In this document: positions 27,238 to 34,994 of the stretch, in pieces
Layout: each line of letters starts with the position of its first letter
Position numbering within the stretch: the stretch's first letter is position 1
NCBI RefSeq assembly: GCF_017745275.1
Contig: NZ_JAGHZS010000007.1
Location: 705,216 to 769,215 of the forward strand
From: Chitinophaga sp.
GTDB taxonomy: Bacteria; Bacteroidota; Bacteroidia; Chitinophagales; Chitinophagaceae
Reading direction: 5' to 3'
Length of the DNA: 64,000 nt
The notes under the pieces: generated by a model
What the model saw: the letters and a program-made list of their open reading frames with translations, nothing else
The model's database searches: none
What the model was told of the DNA's origin: nothing
Position numbers and translations under genes: made by a program

Positions 27238-28584
27238 ATGACAGCTCCTCTCATTCCCTCAAAAAGCGTCAACGCCTGGATCTACCTGGACGAAGACGAG
27301 CCAAAAGGCACCGGTTACACCACCGTCAACAGTAGCTACCAATCCCTCGTCAACAACAACGTATATCAAAATACAGACATGCTGATGGTCTGTTTTTTTG
27401 CTGTATTCCTGGATCCTGGTGGCTACTATACCATCGACATCGGCAATGCTTCCACGGTGCATCCGGATGGCTCCACCACCGCGCAATACCTGCAATATGT
27501 AATACAGGATGCGCGTGCCCAGAATCCCGACGTAAAAATTCTGGCTACCATCAATTACAACACCAACACGCTGGCACAGATCTTTTCGTCCGATTCCAGC
27601 CAGTGGCCTACGGAAGCCGCTAATTTTGCGGCTAACGTCACCAACTATCTTACGCTTAATCAAATGAATGGACTGGATATCGACTGGGAAGGCAGCTTCT
27701 CTACGGCCATCACCCCACAGCAATTCAGCATTCTTTTCAATGCCATCCGGCAGGCTTTTGATGCCACTACCGGCTCCTACCTGTACCTGAGCCTCTCGCC
27801 AGCCAACGTGGGTAACCTGGACGTGGCTACCATGAACGCCTGCTTTGATATTGTGAACCTGCAATTATACTCCGGCTTCACGTTCGTGAATGACTTTGTG
27901 GATATTGGCATCAACCATTTGCTGATGGCTTATGGCGCCAAATTTGAATCGAACTATCAAACCGCCAACAACGCCTGGCAGCAGGCACAGGCCGGGTTTA
28001 AGTACAAGGACACTCAGTATGTCTACAATAATATTACCCAGTGGCGACTCAATTCCAACAACTATGAATATGAACAGAGCCAGCAAATACTGCTGTATCA
28101 ATTCGCCTATGGGACTTTCTCTTCTTCCTTTAACGACGGCACCATTGTGAGTAAGGCCGGCAACCCACCGATTAGCAATCTTGCTGTGAACAGCGGCGAA
28201 GTACTCGATGCCCTGCAGGCAACCAACACCTGGATCACCAATGGTACCACCAATGTGCTGGGCCTGTTGCAACATGGTGGTAATGGCGGTCATAGCCAAA
28301 CTATCAACCTGGCACCCGGAGAACTCATCACGGAAATATCCGGCTACAGCGGCGTTTGGTTTGGCTGGCAGGTAACTGCACAGGTAACGGTTAAAACCAG
28401 CCTGGATAAGACATATGGCCCATTTGGCACCATGAATAATGTATCTTCCCCTACCCCTTTCAACTATACTGCACCTGATGGTCAGAGCATTGTAGCCTTC
28501 ATTGGCCAAACCATCCAGGTACCCGTAGCAGGTGGCGGAACCACCATGGTGGTAGCGGCGCCTTTAACGGTTAGCTTTGGATAA
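27238..28584 (+). CDS. GH18-like protein with C-terminal jacalin-like lectin domain
   Basis: 448 residues from ATG 27238 (an in-frame TTG at 27220 adds only 6 codons). Residues 10-300 fit a glycoside hydrolase 18 barrel: ILATINYNTNT on strand 3, the catalytic motif NGLDIDWEG with Asp147, Asp149 and proton donor Glu151 (the first Asp of DGxDxDWE is Asn here), then LYLSLSPAN and DIVNLQLYSG. Residues from about 325 on look like a jacalin-type lectin (LLQHGGNGGHSQTI, ITEISGYSG, TYGPFG, IVAFIGQTI). No signal peptide or T9SS tail is visible. Known for GH18: hydrolysis or binding of chitin-type or N-glycan beta-1,4-GlcNAc chains. Substrate and location are open. Confidence 0.82.
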   Translation: MTAPLIPSKSVNAWIYLDEDEPKGTGYTTVNSSYQSLVNNNVYQNTDMLMVCFFAVFLDPGGYYTIDIGNASTVHPDGSTTAQYLQYVIQDARAQNPDVKILATINYNTNTLAQIFSSDSSQWPTEAANFAANVTNYLTLNQMNGLDIDWEGSFSTAITPQQFSILFNAIRQAFDATTGSYLYLSLSPANVGNLDVATMNACFDIVNLQLYSGFTFVNDFVDIGINHLLMAYGAKFESNYQTANNAWQQAQAGFKYKDTQYVYNNITQWRLNSNNYEYEQSQQILLYQFAYGTFSSSFNDGTIVSKAGNPPISNLAVNSGEVLDALQATNTWITNGTTNVLGLLQHGGNGGHSQTINLAPGELITEISGYSGVWFGWQVTAQVTVKTSLDKTYGPFGTMNNVSSPTPFNYTAPDGQSIVAFIGQTIQVPVAGGGTTMVVAAPLTVSFG

Positions 28585-28654
28585 GCCGGCAGATGAACTG
28601 CTGATTGTGACAATTATTTTCTATATTCGTCACCATCAGCAATCAATCTATTAT

Positions 28655-29419
28655 ATGAAAGGATACGCTTTATTATTCGCATTATTCGCCTCGATCTCCG
28701 GCTATGCCCAGAATACGATCAACAGCTACAAGTATGTACTGGTACCGGAAAGATTTAACTTTTCCAGGGAAATAAACCAATATGGATTAAACACACTGAC
28801 GAAATCACTGCTGGAAGAAAAAGGATTTGCCGCTTATATTGATAACACAGAAATACCCAAAGAAATAGCCAGCAATCGCTGCAATGCGCTGACCACTGAA
28901 GTAGTGCAGAAAAAAGGTCTTTTTGTGACCAACCTGACGCTGATCCTGAAAGACTGTACTGGTAACATCATTTTCAAAAGTAAAGAAGGTAAGAGCCGGG
29001 AAAAAGAATTTGCTACTTCTTATAACCTTGCGTTGAGGGATGCATTTACATCACTGAATGACGTGCCTTATGCGTATGACGGCACCAATCATAGCGTGTC
29101 ACAGGCATCTGCAGTGGCACAGCCAACAACACCTGCACCTGCAACAATTCCAGCTGCAGCTCCAGCTACCACACCAGCGGTAGCTGAGGTGAAGGAAGCA
29201 GCAGGTACCTTGTATGCACAGGCAACCGCTACTGGTTATCAGCTCATTGATACATCGCCTAAAAAAGTGTTGACACTGTTTAAAACTTCTGCGCAGGATT
29301 ATTTCATCGCCGAGGGTGCAGACAGTCATGGTATTGTGCTGAAAAAGAATGGCGACTGGTACTTTGAATCTTACAAAGATGGCAAGCTGATTTCTGAAAA
29401 GCTGCTGATTAAATTTTAA
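28655..29419 (+). CDS. Exported protein of unknown function
   Basis: 254 residues from ATG 28655, chosen for its signal peptide (MKGYALLFALFASISGYAQ); the frame is open 26 codons earlier but overlaps the GH18 gene. Residues 20-145 form one domain (YKYVLVPERFNFSREINQYG, LNTLTKSLLEEKGFAAYIDN, LTLILKDCTGNIIFKSKEGK), which resembles periplasmic proteins seen in many Bacteroidota, though I cannot name it. A Pro/Ala/Thr linker (about 155-190) leads to a small C-terminal beta domain (LYAQATATGYQLIDTSPKK). A near-consensus -7 box, TATATTCG, lies at 28622-28629. Confidence 0.75.
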   Translation: MKGYALLFALFASISGYAQNTINSYKYVLVPERFNFSREINQYGLNTLTKSLLEEKGFAAYIDNTEIPKEIASNRCNALTTEVVQKKGLFVTNLTLILKDCTGNIIFKSKEGKSREKEFATSYNLALRDAFTSLNDVPYAYDGTNHSVSQASAVAQPTTPAPATIPAAAPATTPAVAEVKEAAGTLYAQATATGYQLIDTSPKKVLTLFKTSAQDYFIAEGADSHGIVLKKNGDWYFESYKDGKLISEKLLIKF

Positions 29420-29433
29420 GCCGTACGGCGTTC

Positions 29434-29536
29434 GAATTACGAATTACGAATTACGAATTTGTGGGTAGATGGTAAACGCAAATGATAACTTTCGCTATTG
29501 TCTCCCCACAAATCCGTAATTCGTAATTCGCAATTT
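29434..29536 (+). repeat. Inverted repeat of AATTACG-type tandem heptamers between convergent genes
   Basis: Left arm 29434-29465 contains three tandem GAATTAC units followed by GAATTTGTGGG; right arm 29505-29536 is its reverse complement with about two mismatches plus the terminal base. The loop is 39 bases. It fills the gap between the exported-protein gene and the convergent GNAT gene, and the right end reads CAATTTTTT. Possible bidirectional terminator or small dispersed repeat. Confidence 0.8.
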
Positions 29537-29537
29537 T

Positions 29538-29984
29538 TTAAAGGGCCTGGCGCTTCATCCAGTTCTCCTTCGTCAGCTCAAACTTAATTTCCTTTTCCCC
29601 GTGACAACCTACCTCCTGCCAGCCGGTCATCCGGTAAAAAGTGGCGGCCCTCGTACCAGGACTGGTACCTAACCAGATATAGTCTTTTCCCCTGGTAAAA
29701 AACCAATCGAGCATCAGGCGCTGTAATTCCTTTCCGATGCCATTCCCTTCATATCCGGGCAGCAGGAACAATGCCCATACATTGTCTTCCCAAACATCCA
29801 CTACCGCAAAACCAACAATACGTTTATCTACCTCACATACCCATCCCTGGCCCCTTTCAGTTAAGAACGAGATATAATCGTCTGTTGTGATCAGGTTGGG
29901 GTCAGATAACCTGTTTTCTGTAACTGCTGTTCTAACAGCATGTATCTGGGGAATATCTTCGATGGTGGCTACTCTAAATTTCAT
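29538..29984 (-). CDS. GNAT family N-acetyltransferase
   Basis: 148 residues from ATG 29984 (MKFRVATIEDIPQIHAV); the frame is open to 30017 but that start would crowd the upstream terminator. GNAT features: beta1-alpha1 RVATIEDIPQIHAVRTAV, beta4 KRIVGFAVVDV, the acetyl-CoA pyrophosphate loop in LLPGYEGNGIGKELQRLML (R/Q-x-x-G-x-G/A type), then GTRAATFYRMTGWQEVG. Known for the family: acetyl transfer from acetyl-CoA to an amine. The acceptor is unknown. It lies downstream of an intrinsic terminator, so it is probably transcribed on its own. Confidence 0.88.
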   Translation of the reverse strand: MKFRVATIEDIPQIHAVRTAVTENRLSDPNLITTDDYISFLTERGQGWVCEVDKRIVGFAVVDVWEDNVWALFLLPGYEGNGIGKELQRLMLDWFFTRGKDYIWLGTSPGTRAATFYRMTGWQEVGCHGEKEIKFELTKENWMKRQAL

Positions 29985-30027
29985 GATAGTGGTATTACAC
30001 ATAGCCCGAAAATACAATTAAAAAAGG

Positions 30028-30053
30028 GAAGCCGCCTGCTAAGAGGCGGCTTC
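30028..30053 (-). terminator. Rho-independent terminator of the CxxCH lipoprotein gene
   Basis: GAAGCCGCCT (30028-30037) pairs with AGGCGGCTTC (30044-30053) around a 6-base loop. On the minus strand the stem is followed by CCC and then a run of seven T (the complement of 30019-30025). It lies about 37 bases after the stop at 30090. Confidence 0.85.
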
Positions 30054-30089
30054 TTTACATCCCACATAAAATTATTTGTTGCCAGTAGC

Positions 30090-31490
30090 TTAGTGCCAGA
30101 ACCGGGCGTTGGTATTATGTCTTCTGAATTTCCTGACTGCCTCGAAGTTCTTTTTAAGCTGGGAAGTCTGTTGTGGATTTTTAGCAGCTTCGTAGGCGCC
30201 AACTGATTTAAACGCCATCACCATGTCATAGTCCATGGCTACCTGTCCCTGATCGAATGGTACGTTGCCGTAATTATTCCGGAACCATAATTTCCATTTA
30301 GGGCTGCCGGGCGTGTATACAAACAAAGTATCGTTCGGGAAAGGACCTGGTAACAGGAAAGACACGAACGTATCCTGTGCGGGGCTATGGCAGCTCATAC
30401 AGGACGAGAGGGCCAGGTTATTGTATTTCTTACCGGTGTTAATATCAAATGCTTCCTGCGCTACGGCACCATCATTGGGACCGCTCAGGCGGCCACCCCA
30501 ACCTAATGTTTCCCGGCTGTATTCAGGAGCCAGTTTGTTGATGATGGTTTCTTTCAGTGGCGGATAAGGCGGTTGCAGCGGACTATTTACATCCGGATCA
30601 TTGCCCCACATAGCGCCCAGTGGCACCATCTTATCCCAGAAAGACTTACCAGGTTTAAGTTTGTCGTATACAAAAGTAGAATACACCCATCCCGTTTGCG
30701 GAGACGTAGCACTATCCTTCACTATAATATCCATCTGGAAGAAGCTTACCTTCCGCATCTGGTATCCCAGGCGGGGATCGGCTCTTGTAGGAATGGTATC
30801 ATATACATCAAAAGTTTGTGCGCCGTCCATAGGTGACCAATCGGGGCCATTCACGTTGGAAAATGCCAGCTTCACAATCACGCTGCCTTCTTTAAACTGT
30901 GCGGCATCATTCATCAGGTTCACTTTCTGACCTGTTTTGCCCCAGATTTGTCCGACCGTATACGCAGCAATGGAATCATACAATACCAATGCATAGCCGG
31001 CTTCCGCCTCTTTTAATGTTTTAAACATATTGGCCGGGTTACCATTTCCCAGGTAAGCACCCAGGATCGCTTCGCGTTGTGATCCCAGCCAGGGTTCATT
31101 AAACCAGCCGTATTTGGCGGATGTCCACGTAGTATTGCTGGTAAAGAAAGGTATTACACGGGGAGCAATATAATTCTTAAGGGAATCCATATACGGAAAT
31201 ACATTCGAAGAGTCGATCGGATGCCCGTTCAATGCGCGGCGCCAGGGAGGATCAACAATAGGTGTAAAACTGGTCGGATAATCATGACTGAGCACAAACA
31301 AGGGGGCAGAGTACTGTTGTTTGGATGGTACGGAGTCCCGGTGATTCATGAACGCACCTTCTGTAAAAGAAACATTCTCCTCCGACTGGGTGCCTGTTTC
31401 TTTTTTGTTGTTGCTTGCGCAGTTATAAGCGAATACCACCAGGCCAAATAGGGTAAACACAAGACCGGTAACGCTGTACTTTCTTTTCAT
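30090..31490 (-). CDS. Lipoprotein with a single CxxCH haem-binding motif
   Basis: 466 residues. A hydrophobic signal ends at Cys24 (GLVVFAYNCASNN), probably lipidated although the lipobox is unusual. One CxxCH motif is present at 364-368 (LSSCMSCHSPAQ), which would bind one c-type haem. The rest has no repeat pattern I recognise; notable stretches are PYPPLKETIINKLAPEY and LGWGGRLSGPNDGAVAQEA just before the motif. Inference: a periplasmic mono-haem or cytochrome-like protein; the large N-terminal part could be a separate domain. Its promoter region (31491-31734) is shared with a divergent Crp/Fnr gene and holds a 31-bp dyad. Confidence 0.75.
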   Translation of the reverse strand: MKRKYSVTGLVFTLFGLVVFAYNCASNNKKETGTQSEENVSFTEGAFMNHRDSVPSKQQYSAPLFVLSHDYPTSFTPIVDPPWRRALNGHPIDSSNVFPYMDSLKNYIAPRVIPFFTSNTTWTSAKYGWFNEPWLGSQREAILGAYLGNGNPANMFKTLKEAEAGYALVLYDSIAAYTVGQIWGKTGQKVNLMNDAAQFKEGSVIVKLAFSNVNGPDWSPMDGAQTFDVYDTIPTRADPRLGYQMRKVSFFQMDIIVKDSATSPQTGWVYSTFVYDKLKPGKSFWDKMVPLGAMWGNDPDVNSPLQPPYPPLKETIINKLAPEYSRETLGWGGRLSGPNDGAVAQEAFDINTGKKYNNLALSSCMSCHSPAQDTFVSFLLPGPFPNDTLFVYTPGSPKWKLWFRNNYGNVPFDQGQVAMDYDMVMAFKSVGAYEAAKNPQQTSQLKKNFEAVRKFRRHNTNARFWH

Positions 31491-31666
31491 AGCTTGAAGA
31501 ATTTTGGTTAAAGCAATAATGAGTGAGATGTAAAAAGTTATTTTGAGAATGGGGGAATAAACTTGCTTGCAGATCCGTTCGTATCACACGATATCTAAAT
31601 ATAGGCTAAAAAAACAAATTATCCGCATTTTAATAGTTAGCAATGCCAATCACATCTCCCTAAATG

Positions 31667-31697
31667 CCCTGAATACGGGATATTCCCGGCATCAGGG
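31667..31697 (+). promoter_or_regulatory. 31-bp dyad-symmetric operator candidate
   Basis: CCCTGA (31667-31672) and TCAGGG (31692-31697) flank CGGGA (31676-31680) and TCCCG (31684-31688), with equal 3-base spacers and a 3-base centre. This symmetric 6+5 bp dyad lies between the divergent CxxCH lipoprotein gene and a Crp/Fnr gene, 38 bases before the latter's ATG. Confidence 0.5.
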
Positions 31698-31734
31698 AAA
31701 AATCCCTATCTTCCTCCCCGGGTAAAAGTATATT

Positions 31735-32319
31735 ATGACAGATTTTGATTTACTCCGGCAACATGTGGCACAATACGTTCCCATCACCGATGTGGAATTT
31801 GAACAGTTTACCGCGCTTTTCCACCCGAAAAAAATAAAGAAGAAAGATTTTCTTTTGCGGGAAGGAGAAATTTGTAAATACGAGGCGTTCGTCATCAAAG
31901 GCTGCTTCCGCATTTACTATTCCGACGACAAAGGAGATGCACAGATCCTGTACTTCGCGGTAGAGAGCTGGTGGGCAACGGACATCGACAGCTTCACCAA
32001 CCAACGCCCTTCCCTGCTCAATATTGAGGCATTGGAAGACAGCGAGGTACTGGTGATCAACAAAGCGGATAAAGACAGGTTATATGAAACCGTGCCCAAA
32101 GTAGAAAAGATGTTTCGTATTATGAACCAGAAGTCGCTTGTTACTTTCCAGCGCCGGGTTATTTCTTCTTTAGGCAAAACAGCGGATAAACGTTACCTGG
32201 AATTTATTGAAAAATACCCGGCGCTGGAGCAACGCCTTAGCCAGCAACAGTTGGCGGCATATCTTGGTATCTCCCATGAATTTTTAAGTAAGATCCGGAA
32301 AAAGTTATCCGGTAAATAA
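31735..32319 (+). CDS. Crp/Fnr family transcriptional regulator
   Basis: 194 residues, very similar in build to the protein at 7236. Cyclic-nucleotide-binding-like domain at 15-115 (KDFLLREGEICKYEAFVIKG, ILYFAVESWWATDI), dimer helix, then a winged helix at about 150-192 (LSQQQLAAYLGISHEFLSKI). Effector unknown. It is followed after 80 bases by an isochorismatase-like hydrolase gene whose promoter carries a 14-bp perfect palindrome near -43, consistent with local activation by this protein, but that is inference. Confidence 0.9.
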   Translation: MTDFDLLRQHVAQYVPITDVEFEQFTALFHPKKIKKKDFLLREGEICKYEAFVIKGCFRIYYSDDKGDAQILYFAVESWWATDIDSFTNQRPSLLNIEALEDSEVLVINKADKDRLYETVPKVEKMFRIMNQKSLVTFQRRVISSLGKTADKRYLEFIEKYPALEQRLSQQQLAAYLGISHEFLSKIRKKLSGK

Positions 32320-32336
32320 ATAAACGCGTGCATTTT

Positions 32337-32350
32337 TTGAACTAGTTCAA
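32337..32350 (+). promoter_or_regulatory. Perfect palindrome TTGAACTAGTTCAA, operator candidate
   Basis: A 14-base perfect palindrome, 18 bases after the Crp/Fnr stop and 50 bases before the cysteine hydrolase ATG. With the -7 box at 32373-32380 and a start site near 32387, its centre is about 43 bases upstream, close to the position used by class II Crp/Fnr activators. Confidence 0.5.
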
Positions 32351-32372
32351 ATTCCGGGAGCGCAGGGCCAGC

Positions 32373-32380
32373 TACTTTTG
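32373..32380 (+). promoter_or_regulatory. Bacteroidota -7 box TACTTTTG
   Basis: Exact TAnnTTTG match, 20 bases before the ATG at 32400. No TTG at -33; instead a palindrome lies upstream, as expected for an activator-dependent promoter. Confidence 0.55.
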
Positions 32381-32399
32381 AAGTCTAAATGACAACAAC

Positions 32400-32948
32400 A
32401 TGAAAGCAGCACTGCTCATTATTGACGTACAAAACGATTATTTCGAAGGGGGCGCCCATGTCCTCGTAAATGCCGCGGCAGCCGGCCAACAGGCGCAACA
32501 GGTGTTGCAGCGCGCCAGGCAGCAGCACCTACCCGTGATTCATATCCAACACCTGGCGGTGAACGAAGGCGCTGATTTCTTCCTGCCAGGTACGCCCGGT
32601 GCAGCCATTAACGCCTGCGTAGCGCCATTGCCGGGCGAAACCATCGTCACCAAAAATTATCCGAATAGCTTCAGAGATACTTCCCTGCTGGCACAGTTGC
32701 AGGAACAGGGCATTACGCAGCTTTATATCTGCGGGATGATGACGGATGTTTGTGTGGATGCTACCGTGCGGGCGGCCATGGACCTGGGCTTTACCTCTAC
32801 CGTGATCGGCGACGCCTGTGCTACCCGCGACCGGGAACTATATGGCACACCTGTAAAAGCAGCTACTGTTCAACATGCCTACCTCGCAGGGATGACGGCG
32901 TTGAATGGATTGTATGCGCGGGTAATTACTGCGGCGGAATTTATATAA
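32400..32948 (+). CDS. Isochorismatase-like cysteine hydrolase
   Basis: 182 residues. The catalytic triad of the family is visible: Asp9 in LLIIDVQNDYF, Lys85 in TIVTKNYPNSF and Cys118 in GMMTDVCVDATVRAAMDLG, where the preceding cis-peptide region also fits. Known for the family: nicotinamidase, isochorismatase or carbamoyl hydrolases acting through a Cys thioester. The motif alone does not give the substrate; the sequence reads as the generic cysteine hydrolase subgroup. Monocistronic, under a promoter with an operator-like palindrome, downstream of a Crp/Fnr gene. Confidence 0.9.
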   Translation: MKAALLIIDVQNDYFEGGAHVLVNAAAAGQQAQQVLQRARQQHLPVIHIQHLAVNEGADFFLPGTPGAAINACVAPLPGETIVTKNYPNSFRDTSLLAQLQEQGITQLYICGMMTDVCVDATVRAAMDLGFTSTVIGDACATRDRELYGTPVKAATVQHAYLAGMTALNGLYARVITAAEFI

Positions 32949-32952
32949 AGCA

Positions 32953-32989
32953 ACAATCCTCCGGAACCTTGCAGATTCCGGAGGATTGT
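32953..32989 (+). terminator. Hairpin between convergent genes
   Basis: ACAATCCTCCGGAA (32953-32966) pairs perfectly with TTCCGGAGGATTGT (32976-32989), with a 9-base loop. It begins 5 bases after the hydrolase stop and 15 bases before the convergent lipoprotein's stop. There is no clean U-run on either strand, but position and strength suggest a shared terminator. Confidence 0.65.
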
Positions 32990-33003
32990 AAGTATACCAG
33001 GTA

Positions 33004-33930
33004 TTATTTTTTGGGCGCATGCACCGCTTCTATGGTGGCTTTTATTTGCGCACGGAATGGTTCATACGATTTTGCTGTACTTAATTTCTGCAGGTAACCG
33101 GCTACTACGGCGCCTGTTTTGGTATTGCCGTGTTGTGCTACAAAGGAAGTATACTCCTGCCTGTTTTCCGGTACCAACGACGTAAGATCTTCCTGCCTGT
33201 CGAAAGCCGGTGTATTATCTTCCCCGAACAAATAATCTATGCAATACCATTCATATAGTTCCTTCGCAGCGGGCGCCAGTGCGCTGTTCGGATAGGTGTC
33301 CAGGAATTTTTCCCAGTTGAGGGCCCTGGTACCTATCAATGAAAACGGCACGGCTAATCCGGCATCAGCGCTGTATAAAACAGTATCTTCATCTGCTTTC
33401 AACTGCAGGTAAGCCGTATAATCCGGTGGCAGCGAAGATTTAAACAAGTGCGTGTAGAAATCAGGTACTGCCCGTAAGTCCGTGTAGCCTTCTCCTACTT
33501 CCCATGGCTCAATACCGGCGGTAGCCAGCAACCTGATGCGCGATACTACCTGTGGAGGCGGCACAGTAATGCCTTTCTCCGGGATATAGTATTCCACGTA
33601 TTTATCCAGCCAGGGGGATTCATTGTGCATCAATCCTGCAATAGCCGAATCCACATATGCGGACAACGACAGATACATTTTCACGGCGGTAGCGGTATCC
33701 ATGCTGGCCACTTGCCTGCTGATGGCCTCTCTCCTGCGAACCAACTCCGCAATGTAAGCTTCTGTCGGCAGGCTATCGGGAACAACGGTGTTGTTAACCA
33801 CCGGCGAATCCTTGCGGACAACGGCGGCGACGCTGTCTTGCTGATTGCCGGCTTTGCGGTCGTTTTCATGGCAACTGCCAAGCATCATGAGGGGAATCAT
33901 GCATACCAGCATCCATTGCCGGAACTTCAT
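33004..33930 (-). CDS. Lipoprotein of unknown function
   Basis: 308 residues from ATG 33930, chosen because it gives a compact lipoprotein signal (MKFRQWMLVCMIPLMMLGSC, Cys20); another ATG at 33945 is possible. The mature part is mostly helical (VVRSIRLL-type heptads absent) and shows short features such as VVSRIRLLATAGIEPWEVGE, NWEKFLDTYPNSALAPAAKE and KELYEWYCIDYLFGEDNTPA, which resemble TPR-adjacent or outer-membrane-assembly helices but match no family I can name. Convergent with the cysteine hydrolase. Confidence 0.7.
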   Translation of the reverse strand: MKFRQWMLVCMIPLMMLGSCHENDRKAGNQQDSVAAVVRKDSPVVNNTVVPDSLPTEAYIAELVRRREAISRQVASMDTATAVKMYLSLSAYVDSAIAGLMHNESPWLDKYVEYYIPEKGITVPPPQVVSRIRLLATAGIEPWEVGEGYTDLRAVPDFYTHLFKSSLPPDYTAYLQLKADEDTVLYSADAGLAVPFSLIGTRALNWEKFLDTYPNSALAPAAKELYEWYCIDYLFGEDNTPAFDRQEDLTSLVPENRQEYTSFVAQHGNTKTGAVVAGYLQKLSTAKSYEPFRAQIKATIEAVHAPKK

Positions 33931-34021
33931 AGATATGTTACTCATAGTACAAAATGGAATTAACGTCACGTATATACGAAAACGCAAGATAATGCAAACA
34001 ACGATATATCGGCTGGTGACG

Positions 34022-34858
34022 TTAAAATAAACTGCCTTGCACTACGGCCGGTGGCATCGTAGGCGGAAACACTCCTACAATCGTAAACGGCTGCTTTGAA
34101 CTGGCGTGCACATTTTGTGTAGTCCCCAGGAAAAAGTGCAGATCTGTGTTCCGGGCATATTCCTGCAGGTATTTCTTTCGTACCTCATGAATGGCTTTCT
34201 GTTCCTTATCAGCGCCGTTGAACTTCTTCAGGCTTTTCCAGTATAAAGACGCCAGTTGCCAGTCTTCTACAAGCAAAGTAATTTCCTTATTTTCCTGGTC
34301 CACAAACCGGTAAGAAAATTTATATGGCAGTTTGGGCATGACTTCAAACGGGTCTTCCGGTTGCTCAAATACTTGTCCGTAGTTCGTTTCAGCATATAGC
34401 TTAGATCGCCGCTCCCGGCTCCACTCCCGCTCTGTTTCTTCTACCTCAAATCCCAGTATGCGGGTTGGTTTAAATACAACCAAAGAAGTATAAAAGGCTT
34501 CGTGTTTAGATTCTACAACAAGGGTAGACAGGTTACGATAAATATTTTTCAGAACAATTGCTTTCCGATCGCTCCAGTGGTCTGCTTCGCCAAGGTGACC
34601 AATTTTTTTTACCGGTGCATCTGGTACTACAGGACTGAAACTTTCCAACCTGAAATCCCGGTTACTCCGCACCAGGTCAAATTCTACCCAATCGTACAGC
34701 TGATATTGTTCGTCGTAAGTTTTTTTTGTAAAAGGAATGGGGTATATCCTGATAAAAGTACCATCTTCCCTAAAACCTCCCAGGCTCAATTGCTCATTAT
34801 AATGGGAAGATAATGTAGGATATGCTTTAACAGTAATCAACACTTTCGTCAACGGCAT
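34022..34858 (-). CDS. Protein of unknown function
   Basis: 278 residues from ATG 34858 (MPLTKVLITVKAYPTLSSHY); the frame is open to 34933 but only with a TTG start and a poor N-terminus. No signal peptide or membrane segment, so cytoplasmic. Noted stretches: GGFREDGTFIRIYPIPFTKK, YQLYDWVEFDLVRSNRDFR, DRKAIVLKNIYRNLSTLV and a C-terminal FHFFLGTTQNVH-type element (reads DLHFFLGTTQNVHASS). The N-terminal pattern looks like a conserved bacterial family, but I cannot assign a function. Divergent from the amidinotransferase-family gene; an inverted repeat lies between the two starts. Confidence 0.7.
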   Translation of the reverse strand: MPLTKVLITVKAYPTLSSHYNEQLSLGGFREDGTFIRIYPIPFTKKTYDEQYQLYDWVEFDLVRSNRDFRLESFSPVVPDAPVKKIGHLGEADHWSDRKAIVLKNIYRNLSTLVVESKHEAFYTSLVVFKPTRILGFEVEETEREWSRERRSKLYAETNYGQVFEQPEDPFEVMPKLPYKFSYRFVDQENKEITLLVEDWQLASLYWKSLKKFNGADKEQKAIHEVRKKYLQEYARNTDLHFFLGTTQNVHASSKQPFTIVGVFPPTMPPAVVQGSLF

Positions 34859-34919
34859 GCGCAATAGATTTAAAACATCCGGCAAAACTAGGTTAATCGT
34901 TGAAAATAAAAAAGTTACC

Positions 34920-34991
34920 TTAGCTTTTAGCAATTACCCATTAGGGATTCCATGACTTTCTAACTACTAAGAGCTAACTGCTAAAAGCTAA
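34920..34991 (+). repeat. 13-bp inverted repeat between divergent genes
   Basis: TTAGCTTTTAGCA (34920-34932) pairs perfectly with TGCTAAAAGCTAA (34979-34991) across a 46-base spacer. The right arm ends 3 bases before the ATG at 34995. The bases between are AT-rich with AGCTAACTGCTAAAAGC, similar in style to the GCTTTC-type repeats elsewhere in the window. Confidence 0.7.
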
Positions 34992-34994
34992 AAA

